NCBI GenBank assembly: GCA_016793165.1
Contig: JAEULA010000107.1
Location: 1 to 45,799 of the forward strand
DNA length: 45,799 bases
Reading direction: 5' to 3'
DNA from: Alphaproteobacteria bacterium
GTDB taxonomy: Bacteria > Pseudomonadota > Alphaproteobacteria > CACIAM-22H2
Shown here: piece by piece, positions 23,585 to 31,413 of the stretch
Layout: every line of letters begins with the position of its first letter
Numbering within the stretch: position 1 is the first letter of the stretch
The notes under the pieces: generated by a model
The model's database searches: none
The model's input: only the letters and a program-made list of their open reading frames with translations
What the model was told of the DNA's origin: nothing
Made by a program: the position numbers and the translations under genes

Positions 23585-25120
23585 ATGGCGCTCGCCCAGC
23601 TCACGATCCGACTCAACCCCGCCGACAACATCATCGTCGCCCGCGCCGATCTGCTGCCCGGGACGCAGATCCCCGGCGAGGGCGTCACCGTGAAAGGACG
23701 GATTCCGGTCGGCCACAAGATCGCCACCAAGGCCATCCGCGACGGCGAGCCGGTCCATCGCTACGGCCAGATCATCGGGTTCGCGCACGGCGCGATCGAG
23801 CCCGGCGAGCACGTCCACACCCACAACTGCGTGATGGGCGACTTCGCGCGCGATTACGCCTACTGCACGCTCGCCAAGCCGACGGACTTCGTCAGTCCGC
23901 CGGCGACGTTCCTCGGCTATCACCGCGCCGACGGCAGCGTCGCGACGCGCAATTACATCGGCATCCTGTCCTCGGTGAACTGCTCGGCGACGGTGTCCAA
24001 CTACATCGCGCGCGCCTTCGAGCCGAACCCGATCACGGGCGAGAACCCGCTCGCCGACTTCCCCAATGTCGACGGCGTCGTCGCCCTTACCCACCGCACG
24101 GGCTGCGGCATGAACGACGGCGATGCGCTCGAGATCCTGCGCCGCACGATGGGCGGCTACGCCCGCCATCCGAACTTCGCGGCCATCGTCAATGTCGGCC
24201 TCGGCTGCGAGGTCAACCAGGTCGGCGGCTTCATGCAGGCCGAGAAGCTCGCCGAGAGCAGCGTCATGCGCGGCATGACGATCCAGGACACCGGCGGCAC
24301 GCGCAAGACGGTCGAGCGCGGCATCGCGATGATCAAGGAGATGCTGCCCGAGGTGAACAAGTTCAAGCGCGCACCCGCCCCGGCCAAGCACATCATGATC
24401 GGGCTGCAGTGCGGCGGCTCGGACGGATACTCGGGGATCACCGCGAACCCGGCGCTGGGCGCCGCCTCGGACCTGCTCGTGCGCAATGGCGGCACGGTGA
24501 TCCTGTCCGAGACGCCGGAGACCTACGGCGCCGAGCACCTGCTGACGCGCCGGGCGGTGAGCCGCGACGTCGGCGAGAAGCTCGTCGCGCTGATGAAGTG
24601 GTGGGAGGACTACACCGCCCGCAACAAGGGCGAGATGAACCACAACCCCTCGCCCGGCAACAAGGCCGGCGGCATCACGACGATCCTCGAGAAGTCGCTG
24701 GGTGCTGCGGCGAAGGCCGGTTCGACCAACCTCGTCGATGTCGTCGGCTACGCCGAGAAGGTGACGAAGCACGGCTTCGTGTTCATGGACACGCCGGGCT
24801 ACGACCCGGTCGCGGCGACCGGACAGGTCGCCGGCGGCGCGAACATGATCTGCTTCACGACCGGCCGCGGATCGGTCTACGGCTGCAAGCCCTCGCCGTC
24901 GATCAAGCTCGCCACAAACTCGATGCTCTACAAGCGCATGTCCGACGACATGGACGTCAATTGCGGCACCATCGTCGACGGCGAGGAGACCGTGCAGCAG
25001 TGCGGACAGCGCATCTTCGAGCTGATCCTGCGCGTCGCCTCGGGCGAGAAGTCGAAGTCGGAGGCGCTGGGCTTCGGCGCCGACGAGTTCGCGCCCTGGA
25101 CCATCGGCGCGACGATGTGA
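23585..25120 (+). CDS. Altronate dehydratase family (UxaA) sugar-acid dehydratase
   Basis: 511 residues, full length for the family. The N-terminal SAF-like domain (about 1-100; IIVARADLLPGTQIPG and EPGEHVHTHNC) is fused to the catalytic UxaA domain (about 130-511). Conserved metal and substrate motifs include LTHRTGCGM, NVGLGCEVNQ, GLQCGGSDGYSGITANPALG and the C-terminal GRGSVYGCKPSPSIKLATNS. UxaA removes water from D-altronate to give 2-keto-3-deoxygluconate; other members act on L-fuconate- or D-arabinonate-type acids. AAGGGA precedes the ATG by 7 nt. The divergent SDR and aldolase would handle its product. D-altronate and L-fuconate are both reasonable substrates. Confidence 0.88.
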   Translation: MALAQLTIRLNPADNIIVARADLLPGTQIPGEGVTVKGRIPVGHKIATKAIRDGEPVHRYGQIIGFAHGAIEPGEHVHTHNCVMGDFARDYAYCTLAKPTDFVSPPATFLGYHRADGSVATRNYIGILSSVNCSATVSNYIARAFEPNPITGENPLADFPNVDGVVALTHRTGCGMNDGDALEILRRTMGGYARHPNFAAIVNVGLGCEVNQVGGFMQAEKLAESSVMRGMTIQDTGGTRKTVERGIAMIKEMLPEVNKFKRAPAPAKHIMIGLQCGGSDGYSGITANPALGAASDLLVRNGGTVILSETPETYGAEHLLTRRAVSRDVGEKLVALMKWWEDYTARNKGEMNHNPSPGNKAGGITTILEKSLGAAAKAGSTNLVDVVGYAEKVTKHGFVFMDTPGYDPVAATGQVAGGANMICFTTGRGSVYGCKPSPSIKLATNSMLYKRMSDDMDVNCGTIVDGEETVQQCGQRIFELILRVASGEKSKSEALGFGADEFAPWTIGATM

Positions 25121-25126
25121 CGACGC

Positions 25127-25145
25127 GCGCCGCCGCCGGCGGCGC
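25127..25145 (+). other. Short GC hairpin between the dehydratase and periplasmic-protein genes
   Basis: GCGCCGCC and GGCGGCGC form an 8-bp stem with a 3-nt loop inside the 43-bp gap. No T-run follows, so it is more likely an mRNA-stabilising or attenuating stem than a terminator. The GGGAGGG Shine-Dalgarno of the next gene begins just after it. Confidence 0.35.
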
Positions 25146-25163
25146 ACCAGGCGGGAGGGAACG

Positions 25164-25928
25164 ATGACGGGACTGGCACGAGCCTTGATCCTTGCGGCCG
25201 CCCTTGCCGCCGGCACCGCCGCCGCGGCACCGGTCGAGCCGGCGCTGCAGGCGGAGCTGCTCAAGGTCTACGAGGCGTTCAACGCCGCGGTGAAGAAGGG
25301 CGACTACAAAGCCGCGATGGCGACGCGCGACCAGGAGACGCGCAAGAGCATCGAGCAGCAGGTCAAGACCGAGAAGCAGCGCAAGGACTTCATCGACCAG
25401 AACCGGATGATGCTCCCGACCAAGGTCGACGTGCAGGACGGCTGGCGCTCGGACAGCGGCACCGAGGCCGAGCTCGAGGTGACCGCGACGCTGCTGGCGC
25501 CCAAGCACGTCCGTGGCAAGAACGGCGTGCCGAAGGACGGCATCGTGCAGCAGCCGATCTCGCTCGAGTTCAAGCGCGAGGGCGGCACGTGGAAGTACGC
25601 GATGCCGACCTTCCGGATGGCGCCGAGCCAGGTCGTCAAGTGCGACGAGAACCAGGCCGAGGCCGAGAAGGCGTTCGACGACCAGACGAACCTGTCGGTC
25701 GGCGGGTTGATCAAGCGCGTGAAGTTCGCGGCGGACTACACGGCGATCGTGATCGACGTCGTCGGCGAGGAGAATTGCCTCTACCTGCCGGACAAGGCCT
25801 TCCTGCAGAAGGCCGGCCTGAACACCGACCTGCTCGAGCCGCGCGCCCTCGTCGAGGGCGAGGGCTATCGCCACCGGAGCGACAAGCAGAAGGCCTGGCT
25901 GACGGGGCTCAAGGTCACGCGCCGCTGA
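25164..25928 (+). CDS. Periplasmic protein of unknown function
   Basis: 254 residues. A clean signal peptide MTGLARALILAAALAAGTAA is followed by AAA|PVEP. The mature chain is rich in Lys, Glu and Gln: LLKVYEAFNAAVKKGDYKAA looks like the first helix of an NTF2-like (SnoaL-type) or DUF4878-like fold, a common periplasmic scaffold, but I cannot confirm it. One later pair of cysteines (VVKCDENQ and EENCLYLP) could form a disulfide. A strong GGGAGGG lies 5 nt before the ATG. It follows the UxaA-family gene at 43 bp, probably in the same transcript. The last 14 bp overlap the convergent next gene. Confidence 0.7.
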   Translation: MTGLARALILAAALAAGTAAAAPVEPALQAELLKVYEAFNAAVKKGDYKAAMATRDQETRKSIEQQVKTEKQRKDFIDQNRMMLPTKVDVQDGWRSDSGTEAELEVTATLLAPKHVRGKNGVPKDGIVQQPISLEFKREGGTWKYAMPTFRMAPSQVVKCDENQAEAEKAFDDQTNLSVGGLIKRVKFAADYTAIVIDVVGEENCLYLPDKAFLQKAGLNTDLLEPRALVEGEGYRHRSDKQKAWLTGLKVTRR

Positions 25929-26550
25929 CGTCGCCCGGCGACTCCGGCAACGCGCTGGGATGGACGATCGGGCGGTAGCCGCCGGCGAGGGCTGCGAGCA
26001 TCGGTGCCGGGGTCAGGACGTCGACGACCGCGTCGGGGTCCGGCTGCGGGGCGTCGGCGTGCCGATAGCCGCCGGGCGTCCAGCGCCGCAGCGCGCCGCG
26101 CCAGAGCAGCCAGGCGGACGGGTCGCCGTCGCGGCGCAGCATCGCGCCTTCGGGCAGCGCGCCGAGCGCGCGACGCGGATAGGGCCGGACGAGCCGCGCC
26201 GCGTGCAGCGCCGCATCGACCGTCGCGATCGGCGTCGCGCCTTCTCCCAGCGCCGCCTTGAACGCCACCAGCGCCGCGTGGCGGCAGAAGCCGCACGGGC
26301 GATGCCCGGCCGCAAGAGCCGTCGCTTCGTCGAGGAAGAACAAGGCCGTCCATCGGCCCGGCGGCGCGACCGGGAGTTGCCGCCCCTTCCAGTCGAGCCG
26401 GCAGCAGATCCACGCCCGCGTGGTCCAGCGCCGCCGCGTGAAGGCGCCCGCGGCATCGACGAGGCAGCCGCGATTGCCCATCAGCAAGCCGCGCTCCGGC
26501 GTGGCGAAGCGCTCGCCCGTCGGAGCGATGCGATTGGCGCGCGCCATCAT
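25915..26550 (-). CDS. Conserved hypothetical protein with CxxC motif
   Basis: 211 residues. I know this pattern only as a conserved hypothetical of Alphaproteobacteria: LLMGNRGCLVDAAGAF near the N-terminus, WICCRLDWKGRQL, then FFLDEATALAAGHRPCGFCR, whose CGFC could bind a metal. No signal peptide or membrane helix. The ATG overlaps the stop of the mannitol-dehydrogenase-family gene (ATGATGG over TGA), so the two are translationally coupled. Function unknown; a DNA- or nucleotide-related role has been suspected for HRPCxxCR-type motifs (as in Ada-like metal sites), but this is guesswork. Confidence 0.75.
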   Translation of the reverse strand: MMARANRIAPTGERFATPERGLLMGNRGCLVDAAGAFTRRRWTTRAWICCRLDWKGRQLPVAPPGRWTALFFLDEATALAAGHRPCGFCRHAALVAFKAALGEGATPIATVDAALHAARLVRPYPRRALGALPEGAMLRRDGDPSAWLLWRGALRRWTPGGYRHADAPQPDPDAVVDVLTPAPMLAALAGGYRPIVHPSALPESPGDVSGA

Positions 26551-28013
26551 GCCGCCGCCGCGGCGCGCACCACGGCCGCCGCGCCGTCGCGCTCGAGGCG
26601 CTCGAGCCAGGCGCCGACGGCCTCGGCGAAGCCTGCGACCTTCGCCAGATCGGCACCGAAGATCGCCGGGATGCCGAGCAGCGCCGCGGCCCGCGTGCTC
26701 GGCTCGCCCGCGCGCAGCGGCACGAACGTCTCCGCGAGCGGATCGCGCACGTCGATCGGATTTCCGCGCTCGTCGACGCCGCGCACGTAGCGCATCCAGG
26801 CCGCGACGGCGAGGGCGCCGGTCGCACAGGGCCGGCCCGCGGCGATGTTCTCCCGGATCGTCGCCAGCAGCCGCTGCGGCAGCTTCTGGGAGCCGTCCAT
26901 CGCGATCTGCCACGTGCGATGGCGCAGCTGCGGATCGCCGAAGCGCGCCAGCAGCCGGCGGCGATAGGCGGCAAGATCGACGCCGGCCGGCACCCGCAGG
27001 GTCGGCGTCGCCTCGTCCCACAGCCGCTCGACCAGCGGCGCGAAGCCCGGCGCGACGATCGCCTGGGCGACGAATTCGTGACCTGCAAGGTAGCCCAGAT
27101 AGGCCAGCATCGAGTGGCTCGCGTTGAGCAGCCGCAGCTTCATGTGCTCGAAGGGCACGACGTCGGCGACGAGCTCGGCCCCGCCCGCCTCCCAGGCGGG
27201 GCGCCCCGCCGGGAAGCGGTCCTCGATCACCCACTGCGAGAACGGCTCCGTGACGACGCAGGCCTCGTCGCGCAGACCGAGAAGACCCGCCACCGTCTCG
27301 ATGTCCGCCGGCGCCGTCGCCGGCACGATGCGGTCGACCATCGTCGACGGGAATGCGACCTGCGCGTCGATCCAGGCGGCCAGCGACGGATCTTGACGCT
27401 CGGCGAGCGCACGCACGACCCGCGCGGTCGCGACGCCGTTCTCCGGCAGGTTGTCGCAGCTCATCACCGCGAGCCCGCCGGCGCCGGCGGCCCGCCGCGC
27501 CGCGAGCCCGGCCACGATCAGCCCCGGCGCCGAGCGCGGCCGGCCGGGCTCGGCGATGTCGTGGACGATGTCCGGGTGCGCGGTCTCGAGCACGCCGCTG
27601 GCGGCATCGCGGCAATAGCCCTTCTCCGTCACCGTCAGCGACACGATGCGCGTGGCGGGCCGCGCGATGGCCGCGATCGCATCGGCGAGCCGGGCCGGCC
27701 CGATCACGTCGCGGATGACTCCGACCACCGTCAGCGCGTCGCCGTCCGGCCCGCGCACGAGCACGCCGTAGAGTCCGTCCTGCGGAGCGAGCCTCCGCGG
27801 CACGTCCTCGCCGCGCAGGCTCACCGCGGCGATTCCCCAGTCGCCGCCGCGCGCGGCGATCGCCGCCTGGGTGTGCATCGCCTGATGCGCGCGATGGAAC
27901 GCGCCGCAGCCGAGATGGACGATGCCGATGCCGAGACGGCGGGGATCGAATCCCGGCCGGACCACGGCCGCCGGCAGGTGGGAAAGCTGGTCGAGGTCGA
28001 GACGTGGCGGCAT
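26547..28013 (-). CDS. Mannitol dehydrogenase / fructuronate reductase family oxidoreductase
   Basis: 488 residues, normal for the polyol-specific long-chain dehydrogenases. The N-terminal NAD-binding region has GIVHLGCGAFHRAHQAM, and the C-terminal catalytic domain has the family signature EHMKLRLLNASHSMLAYLGY, including the catalytic Lys and the Asn-x-x-His. The family comprises mannitol 2-dehydrogenase, fructuronate reductase (UxuB) and tagaturonate reductase-like enzymes. Because an altronate-dehydratase-family gene lies 1.4 kb away, a hexuronate role (fructuronate or tagaturonate reduction) is attractive but not proven. The ubi operon lies upstream on the same strand, 106 bp away. Confidence 0.87.
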   Translation of the reverse strand: MPPRLDLDQLSHLPAAVVRPGFDPRRLGIGIVHLGCGAFHRAHQAMHTQAAIAARGGDWGIAAVSLRGEDVPRRLAPQDGLYGVLVRGPDGDALTVVGVIRDVIGPARLADAIAAIARPATRIVSLTVTEKGYCRDAASGVLETAHPDIVHDIAEPGRPRSAPGLIVAGLAARRAAGAGGLAVMSCDNLPENGVATARVVRALAERQDPSLAAWIDAQVAFPSTMVDRIVPATAPADIETVAGLLGLRDEACVVTEPFSQWVIEDRFPAGRPAWEAGGAELVADVVPFEHMKLRLLNASHSMLAYLGYLAGHEFVAQAIVAPGFAPLVERLWDEATPTLRVPAGVDLAAYRRRLLARFGDPQLRHRTWQIAMDGSQKLPQRLLATIRENIAAGRPCATGALAVAAWMRYVRGVDERGNPIDVRDPLAETFVPLRAGEPSTRAAALLGIPAIFGADLAKVAGFAEAVGAWLERLERDGAAAVVRAAAAA

Positions 28014-28119
28014 CGCGGCTCCTGGATCGAGCCGCGAGGTTAGCGCGGAACGCCCCGCGCCGGTCGAGCTGCTGCACGCCGGCGATCGCCGCAGCGCGGC
28101 CCGCCGCGCACGGCGTGCG

Positions 28120-28635
28120 TCATGCGGGCGCGGCGGCGAGGCTGCGCCGGCACCAGTCGAGGATCGACGTCGCGTCGGGCGGCAACGCCTCCGCGAGGCC
28201 GGCCGCGAAGCGATCGAAGGCGGCGCGCTGGGCCAGCGGCAGGCCGAGCAGGACCGGGATGTCGCGCGCCAGCGCCGCTCCGATCACCGCGCGGAAGCCG
28301 TGACCGTCGGCCTCGCGCTGGCCGAACTTGTTGAGGATGAGCAGGTCGACCGGTCCCTGCAGCGAGGCTTCGACGGCGGCGACCGCATCCTCCAGCGCCC
28401 CGGCATCGAGCCGGCACGATGCCGAATGCGCGCCGAGATCCTGGGTGATGCGGATCGCGCGATCGGTCGACAGCACGGCGAGATCCATGTCGCAGCGATG
28501 CGCGAGCGGTCCGGTCGCGGGCGCGCGGACGACGCCCGCCAGGCGCACGCGCTCGCCCGCGAGCCGCCCGGCGACCTCGGCCAGCACGTCGTCGACAAGA
28601 CCCCGCCGATCGGCGGTCACCGTCGCGATCTTCAT
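28120..28635 (-). CDS. DUF2478-domain protein, last gene of the ubiTUV operon
   Basis: 171 residues. The family pattern is visible in the opening MKIATVTADRRGLVDDVLAE, in CRLDAGALEDAVAAVEASL, and in the core DLLILNKFGQREADGHGFR, followed by ARDIPVLLGLP. This resembles a P-loop-NTPase-like fold without a classical Walker A motif. In other alphaproteobacteria DUF2478 genes often neighbour molybdate transport genes. Here the gene starts 21 bp after ubiV with a GAGGAG Shine-Dalgarno, so it is very probably co-transcribed with ubiT, ubiU and ubiV. Biochemical function unknown. Confidence 0.82.
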   Translation of the reverse strand: MKIATVTADRRGLVDDVLAEVAGRLAGERVRLAGVVRAPATGPLAHRCDMDLAVLSTDRAIRITQDLGAHSASCRLDAGALEDAVAAVEASLQGPVDLLILNKFGQREADGHGFRAVIGAALARDIPVLLGLPLAQRAAFDRFAAGLAEALPPDATSILDWCRRSLAAAPA

Positions 28636-28656
28636 CGTGACTCTCCTCTGATTGCG

Positions 28657-29583
28657 TCAGTGCGTGGCGATCCGCGCCGCCACCCGGGCCGCGCCGGACC
28701 AGTCGGCGCCCCGGGTGCCGGTCAGGAAGCCGTCGGAGAACCGCCCGCCCGGCGCCTCGGGCAGCAGTGCCTCCGACAGCGTCGCGGCATCGAGGCGGCC
28801 GTCGAGACGCTCGCGGAACAGCCGGCACGTGCGCGCGAAGTCGCCGGAATGCGGCGAGAGCCGCAACGCGCAGACGCCGGCGCGTGCCAGCGCCTCGACC
28901 TGGTTCGCGGCATTCGCGCAGGTGAAGGACAGCGTCTGGACGCCGTTGACGGCGAGGAAGGCCTGGTCGTCGAGCGTGTCGACCGCCAGTCCGTCCGGAT
29001 CGGCGCTGCAGACGAACTGGCAGCTGTCCTTGGCGCGGCCATGCAGGCGGGCGTGGTAGCAGCGGCCCGAGATGGCCAGCGGCACCCGGCCGTATCCCCA
29101 GGCCTCGAGGACGACGCCGTGCGCCGCGGCGGCCTGCGCGAGCGGCACCATCGCGGCGATCGGCAGTTCCGGCGGCAGGCAGATCCGTCGCGCGCCGCGG
29201 CCCGCGAGCCAGGCCAACGTGCCCTCGTTGTAGACATTGACGAGCGGGCCCACCGAAAACGCCGCCCCTTCCGGAATATGGGCGAGCGCGCTGAGATCGT
29301 TCACTTCGATCTCGACGCCCGTCGCCGCCAGCTCGACCGTCAGCGCGCGTTCGCGCGGCAGAGTCACGAGCGCGAGGCTGGTGAGCGCGACCCGCTTCCC
29401 CGCGGCCTGCAGCCGCTCCACCGCTTCGGGGATGTGCGCCTGATAGAAGGGCAGCCGCTTCGAGCAGACGAGCTCGCCCAGCACGACGCGCTCGACCGGT
29501 GCGGTATCGGCGAGCCGCGCGTAGAAGTCGCGCCAGGTGTCCGTGTCCCAGAAGAACTGGACCGGACCGACGCTCAGCTCCAT
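28657..29583 (-). CDS. ubiV: UbiV, oxygen-independent ubiquinone hydroxylation protein (U32 family)
   Basis: 308 residues. UbiV works with UbiU and UbiT to hydroxylate ubiquinone precursors without O2, using prephenate as oxygen donor in the known system. The four cysteines that bind the [4Fe-4S] cluster are present at 40, 175, 188 and 192. The spacings CX12C and CX3C agree with E. coli UbiV (C180, C193, C197), as does the N-terminal cysteine. The motif GYGRVPLAISGRCYHARLHG is typical. I chose the ATG at 29583, 8 nt after GGTGAGG; ATG at 29589 is the alternative. It begins 4-10 nt after ubiU. Confidence 0.93.
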   Translation of the reverse strand: MELSVGPVQFFWDTDTWRDFYARLADTAPVERVVLGELVCSKRLPFYQAHIPEAVERLQAAGKRVALTSLALVTLPRERALTVELAATGVEIEVNDLSALAHIPEGAAFSVGPLVNVYNEGTLAWLAGRGARRICLPPELPIAAMVPLAQAAAAHGVVLEAWGYGRVPLAISGRCYHARLHGRAKDSCQFVCSADPDGLAVDTLDDQAFLAVNGVQTLSFTCANAANQVEALARAGVCALRLSPHSGDFARTCRLFRERLDGRLDAATLSEALLPEAPGGRFSDGFLTGTRGADWSGAARVAARIATH

Positions 29584-29593
29584 GGCCATGTCC

Positions 29594-30574
29594 TCACCGC
29601 CACGACTTGCGATAGGCGCCCGTCGTGGACGCCTGCCCCTCGGCCAGCCCGAGCAGCATGCCCGCCGGCACCGGCCGGCCGGCGGCGAGCGCGTCGACCG
29701 CCGAACGAAAGCTGCGAACCACCGCCGCGACATAGGCGCGGCTCCGCTGGCGACCTTCGATCTTGAGCGCCGCGACACCGGCCGCGGCCAGCTGCGGCAG
29801 CAGCGCCGCCGCGTCGAGACTCGCCGGATCCTCGAACACGTGGCCGGTCGCGCCGCCCGCCTTGAAGCAGCCCTTGCACAGCGTCGGATAAGGCGCCGGC
29901 TCGCCGGCCGCCGCCTTGTGGATGGTGAAGCCGCCGAGACGCGCCGACAGCGTGCCGCCCGCGTCGTCGTAGACGACGTGGCTCGCAGGCGAGCACACGC
30001 CGTTCATGTTCGGGGACTGGCCGGTCGCGTAGGACGACAGCGCGCAGCGTCCTTCCGCCATGACGCACAGGCCCCCGAAGACGAAGACCTCCGTCTCGAC
30101 GTCGATCTCGCCGTTGATCGCGGCGATCTCGGCGATGGTCAGGACCCGCGGCAGCACCACGCGCCGCACGCCGAAGGCCCGCGCGTAGAGGTTGATCGAA
30201 TCGGGGTTGGCCGCGGCGGCCTGCACCGAGAGATGACGGCGCAGGCCCGGATGGCGCTCGGCCGCATGCGCGAGCAGGCCGATATCGGCGAGGATCACCG
30301 CATGCGCGCCGGCCGCTTCGGCGTCCGCGACGGCGCGGTGCCAGGCCGCGGCGGCGCCCGCGCGCGGGAAGGTGTTGATGGCCACCAGCACCTTCGCGCC
30401 GCGCGCGCGCGCGTAGGCGATGCCCTCGGCCATCTCCGCGCGGCTGAAGTTGAGGCCGGGGAAGTTGCGCGCGTTGGTCTCGTCGGCGAAGCCGCAATAG
30501 ACGCTGTGGGCGCCGGCATCGACCGCGGCACGCAGCGCCGCCGGAGTCCCCGCCGGGCAGACGAGCTCCATCAT
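29594..30574 (-). CDS. ubiU: UbiU, oxygen-independent ubiquinone hydroxylation protein (U32 family)
   Basis: 326 residues. It starts with MMELVCPAGTPAALRAAVDA, the U32-family opening. The cluster cysteines 170, 177, 194 and 233 keep the exact spacing of E. coli UbiU (C169, C176, C193, C232). The motifs VFGGLCVMAEGRCALSSY and NMNGVCSP surround them. It forms a heterodimer with UbiV in the described system. The ATG overlaps the ubiT stop codon (ATGATGG over TGA), so translation is coupled. Confidence 0.94.
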   Translation of the reverse strand: MMELVCPAGTPAALRAAVDAGAHSVYCGFADETNARNFPGLNFSRAEMAEGIAYARARGAKVLVAINTFPRAGAAAAWHRAVADAEAAGAHAVILADIGLLAHAAERHPGLRRHLSVQAAAANPDSINLYARAFGVRRVVLPRVLTIAEIAAINGEIDVETEVFVFGGLCVMAEGRCALSSYATGQSPNMNGVCSPASHVVYDDAGGTLSARLGGFTIHKAAAGEPAPYPTLCKGCFKAGGATGHVFEDPASLDAAALLPQLAAAGVAALKIEGRQRSRAYVAAVVRSFRSAVDALAAGRPVPAGMLLGLAEGQASTTGAYRKSWR

Positions 30575-31107
30575 GCGCAGACGTCCCGGCGCCGGAGCGC
30601 GACCCCGGTCGCCAGCTCGGCGATGTCGGCGAGCCGCGCCAGCGGCGGCGCCAGCGGCCCTGCGAGCGCCGCCGCCTCCGCCACGAGATCGAGCTCCGCA
30701 TCGTCGATGGCGTTGCGCAGGGCGAGCGCCGCCGCCGTGTCGCCCTCGATCGTCAGGTCGCGCGAGAAGAACAACGCGTCGCCGTCGAACGCGCCGTGGA
30801 CGAGGCCGAGCAGCGCGGCCAGGGCGCCGGCGATGCGGCAGTCCGCCGGCGGCGCGGCGCGCCACGCCGTCACCGACGGGCACGCGGCCGAGAGGTCGAG
30901 CAGCAGCACGATGGGAAGATCGGTCGGGTCGATGAGGAAGCGCTTGGTGCCGTGCGCACCGAGCCTTCCGAACAGCCCCGGATGCGCGGTCGCGAGCGCA
31001 CGCGCCAGCGCCGTCAGCGCCGCCGAGACCGGAGCAAGCGGCAGGACTTGCAGGGGTGCGGCCATCGCCCACGGCAGCACGGGTATCGCCTGGCTCGCCC
31101 CTCGCAT
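30571..31107 (-). CDS. ubiT: UbiT, SCP2-domain lipid-binding accessory protein of anaerobic ubiquinone synthesis
   Basis: 178 residues. The SCP2-like domain occupies the C-terminal two-thirds; the signature GDALFFSRDLTIEGDTAAAL is nearly that of E. coli UbiT (DTLFFQRRLVIEGDTELGL). The N-terminal segment, rich in hydrophobic residues, is as expected for a protein that presents prenylated intermediates. I chose the ATG at 31107, preceded by GGAGA at 7 nt; an ATG ten codons upstream is possible. First gene of ubiT-ubiU-ubiV-DUF2478. Confidence 0.9.
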   Translation of the reverse strand: MRGASQAIPVLPWAMAAPLQVLPLAPVSAALTALARALATAHPGLFGRLGAHGTKRFLIDPTDLPIVLLLDLSAACPSVTAWRAAPPADCRIAGALAALLGLVHGAFDGDALFFSRDLTIEGDTAAALALRNAIDDAELDLVAEAAALAGPLAPPLARLADIAELATGVALRRRDVCA

Positions 31108-31413
31108 GGCCGTCTCCGTTGGATGCACGGACACCATAGGGGCCGCGCCCGACGCCTCCGCCGTTCAGATTGTCGCAGGCGCGCCCGCGACCACCGCGGA
31201 CGCCTCGGCGCATTCCGGCGGCGATCGTGCAACCGCGGCGGTCCGTTGCGGCCGTATGGCCAAACCGCCGATCCCGCTTGGACATGCCTCCGGAAATCGC
31301 CGAGGATCGCCCGGTCGTTACGACGCCCGACGGCCGGCGCCGACCGGCGAAGCTCTCAGGGAGTGGCGATGGCGGCGTCCCGTCGCCCGACCTGCACAGA
31401 CGAGGAACCGAGG
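31108..31413. other. Divergent intergenic region between ubiT and the MetX-like gene
   Basis: 306 bp without a convincing gene. It should carry the promoter of the anaerobic ubiquinone operon. I looked for an FNR/Crp-type TTGAT-N4-ATCAA box and found only a poor inverted pattern (TTGCGGCCGTATGGCCAAA), which I do not call. The plus-strand gene has a GAGGA Shine-Dalgarno at the right edge. Confidence 0.5.

Noticed and set aside
31240..31275. FNR-like site in the ubiT promoter region
   Set aside because: TTGCGGCCGTATGGCCAAA keeps only the outer TTG and CAA, with wrong inner bases and spacing for TTGAT-N4-ATCAA.
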